Assembly (NCBI GenBank): GCA_903881535.1
Contig: CAIRTT010000385.1
Coordinates: 1-9,371, forward strand
Source of the DNA: an uncultured Armatimonadota bacterium
Lineage (GTDB): Bacteria > Armatimonadota > Armatimonadia > Armatimonadales > Armatimonadaceae
DNA: 9,371 nucleotides
Direction: 5' to 3'
Below are positions 1 through 5,892 of the stretch, in pieces. The notes beneath the pieces were generated by a model. The model did not search any database. It was not told the DNA's origin and saw only the letters and a program-made list of their open reading frames with translations. Numbering within the stretch: the first letter of the stretch is position 1; every line of letters starts with the position of its first letter. A program made the translations under genes and the position numbers.

Positions 1-450
1 GGAACGATTGCCCGACAGGCGCGTGAGATTGGCATCAAAGCTCCTCTTATGGGCGGTGATGGCTGGGATTCATCCGAGCTTGTCAAGGGTGCTGGTGGCG
101 CTGGTGGTGCACTCGAGGGTTCCTACTTCTCGACACACTACTCTGCGAGCGAAACATCCAAGCGTGTCCAAGACTTTGTAGCTGCCTACAAGAAGTCCAA
201 GGGCAAAGAGCCGGCAGCGCTTGTGGCGCAAGGCTACGACGCGATGATGATTCTCGCAGATGCGATCAAGCGTGCTGGGTCCTTTGAGCGCGCCAAGGTT
301 CGCCAGGCTCTTTCTGAGACAAAAGACTACGACGCGGTTACCGGACGGATTACGTTGGATGAAAATCGCAACGCAAACAAGTCTGGCGTAGTCGTTCAGG
401 TTAAGGGTGACAAGTTCGTCTACACGAAGACAATCGAACCAAAGCAGTAG
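1..450 (+). CDS. Branched-chain amino-acid ABC transporter, substrate-binding protein (C-terminal part)
   Basis: The reading frame is open from the left edge of the window and ends at TAG 448-450, so only the last 149 residues are seen. They match the C-terminal end of type I (LivJ/LivK, Peripl_BP_6) solute-binding proteins. Visible are a GGDGWDS segment shortly after the window start, an 'EGSYFSTHYS' strand, a helix with FVAAYKKSKGKEP, the 'GYDAMMILADAIKRAGS' helix, and the closing 'VTGRITLDENRNANKSGVVVQV' hairpin typical of the family's second lobe. Such proteins capture leucine, isoleucine, valine or related amino acids outside the cytoplasmic membrane and deliver them to LivHM. The two permease genes follow directly, which supports the call. 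The true ligand cannot be read from this fragment, because much of the binding cleft and the signal peptide lie outside the window. Confidence 0.93.
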   Translation, partial: GTIARQAREIGIKAPLMGGDGWDSSELVKGAGGAGGALEGSYFSTHYSASETSKRVQDFVAAYKKSKGKEPAALVAQGYDAMMILADAIKRAGSFERAKVRQALSETKDYDAVTGRITLDENRNANKSGVVVQVKGDKFVYTKTIEPKQ

Positions 451-459
451 AAAGGCAAT

Positions 460-487
460 GCGGGCAGTGGTTTTCATCACTGCCCGC
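460..487 (+). promoter_or_regulatory. Perfect 10-bp hairpin between binding-protein and livH genes
   Basis: The arms GCGGGCAGTG (460-469) and CACTGCCCGC (478-487) are exact reverse complements, with an 8-base loop (470-477). The stem is GC-rich and begins 10 bases after the binding-protein stop codon. The bases after it (TGACCATTT) form no T-run, so it does not look like an intrinsic terminator. It ends 9 bases before the livH ATG and so covers the place where a ribosome-binding site should be. In other transporter operons, hairpins just after the binding-protein gene stabilise the upstream mRNA and let the binding protein exceed the permeases. I infer a similar role, or partial attenuation of livH. 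Confidence 0.7.
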
Positions 488-496
488 TGACCATTT

Positions 497-1456
497 ATGG
501 ACCAGTTTCTCCAAATTCTCATTAATGGCATCCAGCTTGGCAGTGTCTATGTCCTAATCGCTCTGGGCTACACCATGGTTTATGGTGTCCTCCGGCTGAT
601 TAACTTTGCACACTCGGATGTCTTCATGGTTGGCTCATTCGTGGGCTTTTATGCCTGTGGCTGGCTGAAGGTGTCGGCACAAAAGACGGTGTTTGCAGGA
701 CTTGTCCAGCTACTGCCAATACTGTTCATCGCGATGGCCGCCTGCGTGTTGCTCGGGCTAGTGATTGAGCGATTTGCCTATCGACCCCTGCGCCGTGCGC
801 CGAGATTGACGGCCCTGATCACCGCAATCGGCGTGTCATTGTTCATTGAAGGTGCTGCGCAACTACCATTCGTTTTTGGTGTCAACCCAAAGTTCTATCC
901 TGAGATTTTGCCATCTGGGCCTGCATCAACGATTCAGGCCGGTGGTATTACCATTTCCAAGCACCAGCTCGTGATGGTCATCGTGTCGGCAATTCTCGTC
1001 GCAGTGCTCTGGTACATTGTCCAACGAACCAAAATGGGCAAGGCAATGCGTGCGGTTTCGCATGACTTCGATGCTGCGGGACTGATGGGAATTCCGACCG
1101 ATAATGTCATCGCGTTCACATTTAGCATCGGTGCTGCGCTTGCCGCCGCCGGTGGTGTCCTCTTTGGAGGCTTGACGTTTAAGAGTCTGTTACCGCTGAT
1201 GGGCGTTCAGATGGGCTTAAAGGCCTTTGTCGCGGCGGTAGTGGGGGGCATTGGCTCCATACCTGGTGCGATGCTCGGTGGACTCCTAATGGGTATTTCG
1301 GAATCGTTTATCAAAGGTGCTCCGCATATCAAGCTGGGGGTCATCGATTTTGACCCAAGTCGCTGGACGGATGCCGCAGCCTTCCTGATTTTGATTCTTG
1401 TTCTTTTGATACGGCCCGCAGGCCTTCTTGGTAAAAACACCCCGGAGAAAGTCTGA
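497..1456 (+). CDS. livH: Branched-chain amino-acid ABC transporter permease LivH
   Basis: This 319-residue, very hydrophobic protein is of normal LivH length. Family marks are the N-terminal helix with 'GIQLGSVYVLIALGYTMVYG' (11-30), the LRLINFAHSD stretch (32-41), 'LITAIGVSLFIEG' (107-119), the cytoplasmic coupling loop RTKMGKAMRAVSHDFDAAGLMGI (177-199), 'GGVLFGG' (219-225), VGGIGSIPGAMLGG (249-262), and a last helix ending in LLIRPAGLLG (303-312). It forms one half of the membrane channel that imports branched-chain or related amino acids, pairing with LivM. The start at ATG 497 gives the standard N-terminus, yet no Shine-Dalgarno sequence lies before it; the region is taken by the hairpin at 460-487. 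The gene is co-directional with the binding protein (46-bp gap), and only one base separates its stop from the livM start. Confidence 0.95.
   Translation: MDQFLQILINGIQLGSVYVLIALGYTMVYGVLRLINFAHSDVFMVGSFVGFYACGWLKVSAQKTVFAGLVQLLPILFIAMAACVLLGLVIERFAYRPLRRAPRLTALITAIGVSLFIEGAAQLPFVFGVNPKFYPEILPSGPASTIQAGGITISKHQLVMVIVSAILVAVLWYIVQRTKMGKAMRAVSHDFDAAGLMGIPTDNVIAFTFSIGAALAAAGGVLFGGLTFKSLLPLMGVQMGLKAFVAAVVGGIGSIPGAMLGGLLMGISESFIKGAPHIKLGVIDFDPSRWTDAAAFLILILVLLIRPAGLLGKNTPEKV
1444..1447 (+). promoter_or_regulatory. Shine-Dalgarno GGAG deciding the livM start
   Basis: GGAG inside the last codons of livH stands 10 bases before ATG 1458. It favours that ATG over the in-frame ATG at 1428, which would add ten charged, livH-overlapping residues (MVKTPRRKSE) that LivM proteins do not need. 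Confidence 0.6.
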
Positions 1457-1457
1457 G

Positions 1458-2504
1458 ATGACAAAACCGATCAACTATGTCATCGCACTGGCCATCCTTG
1501 GTGTCTTGGCAACCCTGTCGGTGATTCTGCCTGTTTATATGGATGATCTTGTCTACCGGGTGCTGATGCTGTCCGGGATTGCCGTCATCATGGCAGTATC
1601 GCTGAACCTGATCAATGGATTCACAGGACAGTTTTCGATTGGGCATGCCGGATTTCAGGCCGTTGGTGCCTACGCTGGTGCAGCCCTGACAGTCTATGGC
1701 CACAATGATCTGTTTGGGCATCTACCTAAAAATGGTCAGATTGGAACAGGCTGGATGTCGCTGGCGGTCGGCGCTGGTCCGATGCTGGCATCGATGCTCG
1801 CAGGTGGCCTCGTAGCCGCCGTAATCGGCTACATCGTTGGTTTGCCAAGTCTTCGCCTTCGTGGTGACTACCTTGCAATCGTTACGCTTGGCTTTGGTGA
1901 GATCATCCGGGTGATCGTCGAAAACAACGATAGTGTTGGCGGCCCACGGGGCTTTAGTGGAAACCTCGACCTTGGCGTATCCGTTCCTGCCATCACGAAC
2001 TTTTTCTGGGTCTTCGGTGTCGCAATCGTTGTCATTCTCTTCGCACGGAACCTACGCTTCTCCATTTCCGGATTGCAATACCTTGCCGTCCGTGAGGATG
2101 AAGTTGCTGCACAAGCCGTCGGGATCGACACAACCCGCACCAAAGTCAATGCTTTTGTTATCGGATCTTTCTTCGCAGGTGTTGGCGGAGCACTCTTTGC
2201 ACACTACGAACAGACGATTCTCATCAGCAGCTTCAACTTCGTCCGCTCGTTCGACTTCGTGACCATTGTTGTCCTAGGTGGACTGGGATCGGTTACTGGA
2301 AGCATCATCAGTGCGCTGGTCCTGACGGCACTCCCCGAGATTCTTCGGTATTCACTTGGAGCGCAGTTCAACCAATACCGTCTGGTCTCATATGCTCTTC
2401 TTTTGATTGTCATGATGCTCGTGCGGCCGCAGGGAATCTTTGGACGTGGCGAACTTTCATTTGCAAAGCTGCGTAATAAGTTCAAGAAGCCCGCAACACA
2501 ATAA
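1458..2504 (+). CDS. livM: Branched-chain amino-acid ABC transporter permease LivM
   Basis: With the start at ATG 1458 the product has 348 residues, a usual LivM length. Family segments are NLINGFTGQFSIGHAGFQAVGAYA (50-73), GLPSLRLRGDYLAIVTLGFGEIIRVIVEN (128-156), GGPRGFSG (161-168), the coupling loop with AVREDEVAAQAVGI (210-223), GVGGALFAHYEQTI (241-254), VVLGGLGSVTGSIISALVLTALPEILR (271-297), and the closing MLVRPQGIFGRGEL (320-333). It makes the second half of the permease channel with LivH. Its stop TAA shares one base with the ATG of the next gene (TAATG), so the downstream NYN gene is probably translated by ribosomes finishing livM. The ATPases LivG and LivF, which usually come next, are absent; they may lie upstream of the window or elsewhere. 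Confidence 0.95.
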   Translation: MTKPINYVIALAILGVLATLSVILPVYMDDLVYRVLMLSGIAVIMAVSLNLINGFTGQFSIGHAGFQAVGAYAGAALTVYGHNDLFGHLPKNGQIGTGWMSLAVGAGPMLASMLAGGLVAAVIGYIVGLPSLRLRGDYLAIVTLGFGEIIRVIVENNDSVGGPRGFSGNLDLGVSVPAITNFFWVFGVAIVVILFARNLRFSISGLQYLAVREDEVAAQAVGIDTTRTKVNAFVIGSFFAGVGGALFAHYEQTILISSFNFVRSFDFVTIVVLGGLGSVTGSIISALVLTALPEILRYSLGAQFNQYRLVSYALLLIVMMLVRPQGIFGRGELSFAKLRNKFKKPATQ

Positions 2505-3829
2505 TGGATAGAGTCGCACCAGATGTCAAAGTAGCTGTTTTCATTGACTTCGACAATATTCGTCGAAGCATAGAAGATCAGTTCGAGCCATCTCGTGTCG
2601 ATATCCACCGTATGCTCCAAGCCATATTGGACAGCACTAACGGACGGATCATCGTAAAACGTGCATACGCTGATTGGGGTTATTGTCGCGACTATCGCAG
2701 TGATCTCCTTGACAATGCAACAGAGCCAGTCCAGACATTTCATCTGACCCAACGCGGTAAGAATGGTGCAGACATTCGGATTGCTATCGATGCAATGGAA
2801 ACGGCCTTAAGGCACTCTGAAATCACCCATGTCGCTATCGTGTCCGGAGATAGCGATTTCACACCTCTGGTGATGAAACTACGGGAGCTAGGCCGCCACG
2901 TGATTGGTCTTGGAGTACGCGCCAACTCAAGCGCATACCTCGCAAAGGCTTGCGATGCCTTCATTTACTACGATGACATCGTTGATCGGCAGTGGGTTAA
3001 CCCACGGGTCACATCCGGCGCAAGCGTTGTTGCCGATCCTCCACGATTAATTGCTGATGCTATGGATGCATGTGGCAATGTCCCCGTACCGCTACGTGAC
3101 TTACGAAGCGCCGTGGAAACGGCTTGTCCTGGCTTCTTGGAATCCCATTTTGGCTGCGGGACCTTTGCTGCATTTCTAAGTCGCTATGGCCGGGAAATCC
3201 GCTTAGTTGCCGATGAAGCCGCTGGGTTCATTGTTTGCCCGACGACGCTATCAGCCGCCATGGGACTGACGTGGGCTGAAGCTTATGTAGATCTTGCCAA
3301 GTCCTTGCCTCAGCCACTCACTTTTTCGCCACTAGCGGATCGTTATAGGACCGTGCTGCGAGACCTGAATTTTCGCCATGTACCCTATGTTGACCGTAAA
3401 GCCGTGCTGGACACGTTGTTTTCAATGTTCCGGGCTGACCATGTTGAACCTGTGAGCCTCAAAGAAGCAAAAGATCGCTTACATGCGTGGTTTGAGGCTG
3501 AGCGCCCTGGTGTCCCGTGGGAATCAGTCAACTCAACCGTGTATCAGCTGTTCTACACATGGTGTTTTGCATTTGATAGCAACGAAGAATCTGATGGCAA
3601 GCAGCGCTGGGACAGACGGACATCCTTGCACCCGGATATATCCTCCATCGATGATCTTGCAAAGCGGTGTGACAAAGGGATTGTCCGCCGCCTCCTTGAA
3701 AGCGAGCGAGAGGATATTGATCCCGCAGCGCTAAATGAATGGCTTTACGATGCGGATCCAGGGATGCTTCCGCAGGTTCGAGAGCTGATGGATCACTCGC
3801 GTGCGCCTTACATGTCACTGGGACGATAA
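2504..3829 (+). CDS. NYN-domain predicted ribonuclease with OST-HTH/LOTUS domain
   Basis: This 441-residue protein begins with a NYN (LabA/DUF88, PIN-like) domain at about 8-160. The expected acidic metal-binding residues are present: D15 and D17 in FIDFDN, D90 in GKNGAD, D116 and D118 in SGDSDF. PIN-like folds of this type cleave RNA with divalent metal, so nuclease activity is plausible from the residues but not proven. Residues about 178-246 resemble an OST-HTH/LOTUS winged helix (RLIADAMDA...VPLRDLRSAVE...FGCGTFAAFLSRYGREIRLV), a module known to bind RNA. The remaining part, 250-441, is not clearly recognised; 317-358 has a helical pattern that could be another winged helix. No signal peptide or membrane segment is seen, so it should act in the cytoplasm. 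The start ATG overlaps the livM stop, which fixes the start and implies translational coupling. The link to amino-acid transport is unexplained. Confidence 0.85.
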   Translation: MDRVAPDVKVAVFIDFDNIRRSIEDQFEPSRVDIHRMLQAILDSTNGRIIVKRAYADWGYCRDYRSDLLDNATEPVQTFHLTQRGKNGADIRIAIDAMETALRHSEITHVAIVSGDSDFTPLVMKLRELGRHVIGLGVRANSSAYLAKACDAFIYYDDIVDRQWVNPRVTSGASVVADPPRLIADAMDACGNVPVPLRDLRSAVETACPGFLESHFGCGTFAAFLSRYGREIRLVADEAAGFIVCPTTLSAAMGLTWAEAYVDLAKSLPQPLTFSPLADRYRTVLRDLNFRHVPYVDRKAVLDTLFSMFRADHVEPVSLKEAKDRLHAWFEAERPGVPWESVNSTVYQLFYTWCFAFDSNEESDGKQRWDRRTSLHPDISSIDDLAKRCDKGIVRRLLESEREDIDPAALNEWLYDADPGMLPQVRELMDHSRAPYMSLGR

Positions 3830-3835
3830 TCACAC

Positions 3836-4723
3836 ATGGGAATCCTTTGGACTGATCACGCTGGCACAGCAATGTCGTGGTGGAGGATTGTTTCCGAAGT
3901 AAGCCCTCGGGTCGTGACGACAGAGGCAATGCGCGAAGCACGGATTGCTGTGATCGGGGACGAAACCCTGTGTCAGGCAACCATTGCGATGCTTTGTGAT
4001 GGTGAAAACGCGAGCCGCTATGTTGTCCATTACGCAGAACCCCCTGATGCTGCGACTTCCCGGATTTATGCATTCCGGTTGTATGTAACGTCAGGATCCA
4101 CTCATATTGGGATGCGGGATGCGGCAAGCATTTCGTTTTCCGGTACGTTTGATGCCTGTGCGAAGCGAATGATGGAGCTTCGACCAGATATCGCAGTTGC
4201 ACTTGGGCGCCGCTTCCCGGGTCTACGTAGTGCTGCTGCTGGATGGGTCATCAAGAGCGTCGCACTCGCAAATCTACAGTTTTCAATGCTCTCTGCAGTG
4301 CCTGGCATACTTCCCATCACAGCACCGTTTCTGCCCGGATCATCCTTTGCTGATCTCATTATCCTGACGAAAAATCAGACGATGATGGTTCTGCGCATCG
4401 GGGCAATCTACGGACAGCGTCCGGGCATCACGACTCAAGTCAAAGAGATTTTGTCCACGGTTGGTGCTGCTTTTGGGTGGCGTACCGTCGCGCGACAAGC
4501 GGCCGGCTGGGTTCCCGCTGGGGCAGGCGTCATCCTTAAAGGTGTAATCGCGTGGTCTGGGACCGTAGCGGTTGGCAAGGTGGCAGAAGCCTATTATCTC
4601 CGCGGGGTTAAACCATTAGCCTCCGACGTGCGTGCAGCAACTACGGAGGCTGATATCGAAGCTAAAGACCTTGCAACGTCCATCGCAGATAATCTGCTCG
4701 GAACAAGCAGCAATAAGGACTAG
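3836..4723 (+). CDS. DUF697/YcjF-like membrane-associated protein
   Basis: The product has 295 residues. The C-terminal half, about 165-258, fits the DUF697 (YcjF-type) pattern: a hydrophobic stretch ending in ITAPFLPGSSFADLIILTKNQ, then MVLRIGAIYGQ, then FGWRTVARQAAGWVPAGAGVILKGVIAWSGTVAVGKVAEAYY. Two stretches, about 140-165 and 224-245, are hydrophobic enough to lie in or on the membrane. DUF697 domains are often found with GTPases. Residues 36-56 (RIAVIGDETLCQATIAMLCDG) sit where a P-loop strand and helix would be but lack GxxxxGK[ST], so a decayed nucleotide-binding domain is possible, though speculative. The ATG at 3836 has only a weak GGGA 12 bases ahead; ATG 3872, giving MSWWRIVSEVS, would match the usual short amphipathic N-terminus of such proteins and is a reasonable alternative. 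It follows the NYN gene by 6 bp, so the two are surely co-transcribed. No biochemical role can be stated. Confidence 0.75.
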   Translation: MGILWTDHAGTAMSWWRIVSEVSPRVVTTEAMREARIAVIGDETLCQATIAMLCDGENASRYVVHYAEPPDAATSRIYAFRLYVTSGSTHIGMRDAASISFSGTFDACAKRMMELRPDIAVALGRRFPGLRSAAAGWVIKSVALANLQFSMLSAVPGILPITAPFLPGSSFADLIILTKNQTMMVLRIGAIYGQRPGITTQVKEILSTVGAAFGWRTVARQAAGWVPAGAGVILKGVIAWSGTVAVGKVAEAYYLRGVKPLASDVRAATTEADIEAKDLATSIADNLLGTSSNKD

Positions 4724-4728
4724 CGTAA

Positions 4729-5841
4729 TCAGATGACATTGAGCGGTCTGAATTTACGACTTTCGATGCTAATCTGACGCGCAAGTTTACCCGCGATTTC
4801 CTTAACGAAGACGGACTGTTCACAATCTGGATGCGTCATCAAAATCGGCTCACCGTCATCTCCGGCACGGCGCATCGGCATATCTAGAGGAAGCTCTCCC
4901 AGAAAAGGCACCTTTAGTTCTTCAGCTGCAGCCTGACCGCCCCCGTGCCCAAAGATCTGATAATGCTTACCAGTGTCTGGTGCGACGAAGTACGCCATGT
5001 TTTCTACGATGCCAAGGATTGGCACATTGAAGCGCTGGAAGGCCCGGAGGCTCTTCACTGCAATCGATGCAGCAATATCCTGAGGGGTCGTCACAATTAC
5101 AGCCCCTGTCAGCGGAATTGCTTCGCAGAGGCTCATGGTTACATCACCAGTTCCAGGTGGGAGATCGACCAGCAGATAATCAAGCGGTCCCCACGCAACA
5201 TCGGCGAGAAACTGATTAACAACCTTACCAAGCATCGGGCCACGCCACACAACAGGCTGGCCAGGTTCGATGAGAAAGCCCATCGAGACAATACTGACAC
5301 CATGCCTGTGAACGGGTAGCAACTTTTTAATAGGATTGCCATCCGGGCCTTCGTAGGTCGTCTGCTCGAGAACTTCATCGTCCACGCCCATTAACATCGG
5401 AATCGTTGGACCATAGACATCCGCATCCATGACGCCCACCGCGGCGCCCGCTTGAGCAAGAGCAATCGCAAGATTGGCACATACCGTTGATTTACCAACG
5501 CCACCTTTGCCACTGGCAACGGCAATCACGTGCTTGACATCAGGGAGGAGAGCACCGCCCATAGGACGCTTACTAACAACCTTTGCGGTCATCTTTATCT
5601 GAACATCGGAAATACCGGCAACTGTCAAAGCTGCTTCCCGGCACTGGGTTTCCAGTAACTCCTTCATCGGACAGGCGGGCGTAGTCAGGACAACGGTAAA
5701 GCGGACTTGTGCATCTTCAACAACGATGTCCTTTATCATCCCGAGCGACACTAGATCTCGGCCAAGATCAGGGTCAATTACCGTTTGCAAAGCAGTACGA
5801 ACCTGTGCGACAGTATCATTTGGGGTATCTGTAGTATTCAT
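4729..5841 (-). CDS. mrp: Mrp/ApbC (NBP35-type) P-loop Fe-S cluster carrier
   Basis: This 370-residue protein joins an N-terminal MIP18/DUF59 domain (about 8-85, with the family's TTPACP cysteine C57) to a ParA/MinD-like P-loop ATPase. The deviant Walker A SGKGGVGKST lies at 110-119, DADVYGPT at 139-146, and the DLPPGTGD motif at 226-233. Mrp proteins bind an Fe-S cluster across a dimer and pass it to target enzymes in the cytoplasm. The segment after GIVENMAYF (277-285) normally has CxxC for the cluster; here it reads APDT (287-290), and the protein's five cysteines (57, 67, 121, 239, 340) form no CxxC. I recall a similar loss in some Mrp lineages, such as cyanobacterial and Bacteroidetes forms. 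No Shine-Dalgarno sequence precedes the ATG; a TAGACT box nine bases upstream hints at a nearly leaderless transcript. The gene is convergent with the DUF697 gene, 5 bp apart. Confidence 0.95.
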   Translation of the reverse strand: MNTTDTPNDTVAQVRTALQTVIDPDLGRDLVSLGMIKDIVVEDAQVRFTVVLTTPACPMKELLETQCREAALTVAGISDVQIKMTAKVVSKRPMGGALLPDVKHVIAVASGKGGVGKSTVCANLAIALAQAGAAVGVMDADVYGPTIPMLMGVDDEVLEQTTYEGPDGNPIKKLLPVHRHGVSIVSMGFLIEPGQPVVWRGPMLGKVVNQFLADVAWGPLDYLLVDLPPGTGDVTMSLCEAIPLTGAVIVTTPQDIAASIAVKSLRAFQRFNVPILGIVENMAYFVAPDTGKHYQIFGHGGGQAAAEELKVPFLGELPLDMPMRRAGDDGEPILMTHPDCEQSVFVKEIAGKLARQISIESRKFRPLNVI

Positions 5842-5847
5842 GCAAGC

Positions 5848-5853
5848 TATAGT
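5848..5853 (+). promoter_or_regulatory. Candidate -10 box for the polysaccharide-export gene (TATAGT)
   Basis: TATAGT differs from the TATAAT consensus by one base and lies 39 bases before the ATG at 5893, room for a normal 5' leader with its GGAG site. No convincing -35 hexamer is seen at 16-18 bases upstream, where the sequence is inside the mrp 5' end. It overlaps the proposed mrp -10 box on the other strand, so the two promoters would compete. Confidence 0.3.
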
Positions 5854-5856
5854 CTA
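5851..5856 (-). promoter_or_regulatory. Candidate -10 box for mrp (TAGACT)
   Basis: On the minus strand TAGACT is followed by 9 bases and then the mrp ATG. That would put transcription start 2-3 bases from the start codon, matching the lack of a ribosome-binding site. No clear -35 element is visible. The longer string GGTAGACTA also occurs upstream of the phosphoesterase gene. Confidence 0.3.
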
Positions 5857-5876
5857 CCCGTTTGCAGAATAGAGAC

Positions 5877-5880
5877 GGAG
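5877..5880 (+). promoter_or_regulatory. Shine-Dalgarno GGAG for the polysaccharide-export gene
   Basis: GGAG stands 12 bases before ATG 5893, slightly long but usable. It supports that ATG over the internal ATGs at 5908 and 5911, for which the spacing would be far too long. Confidence 0.5.
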
Positions 5881-5892
5881 AAGTGATTTGAG

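Noticed and set aside
460..487. The spacer hairpin as an intrinsic terminator
   Set aside because: No T-run follows the stem, and the permease genes of the same system lie immediately downstream.
70..531. A 153-codon minus-strand frame opposite the binding-protein gene
   Set aside because: It is antisense to a conserved coding region and has no recognisable motif.
1428..1457. Longer livM start at ATG 1428
   Set aside because: It would overlap livH by 29 bases and add MVKTPRRKSE. ATG 1458 has a GGAG site at good spacing and gives a normal LivM N-terminus.
3528..4202. A 224-codon open frame on the minus strand across the NYN/DUF697 junction
   Set aside because: It lies fully antisense to two well-supported genes, and its translation is rich in H, C, S and P with no recognisable domain; it is a shadow frame.
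2504..4723. The NYN/DUF697 pair as a phage-defence or toxin system
   Set aside because: Tight coupling to a transporter gene and absence of neighbouring defence genes give no positive support; NYN-LOTUS proteins also occur as ordinary cellular proteins.
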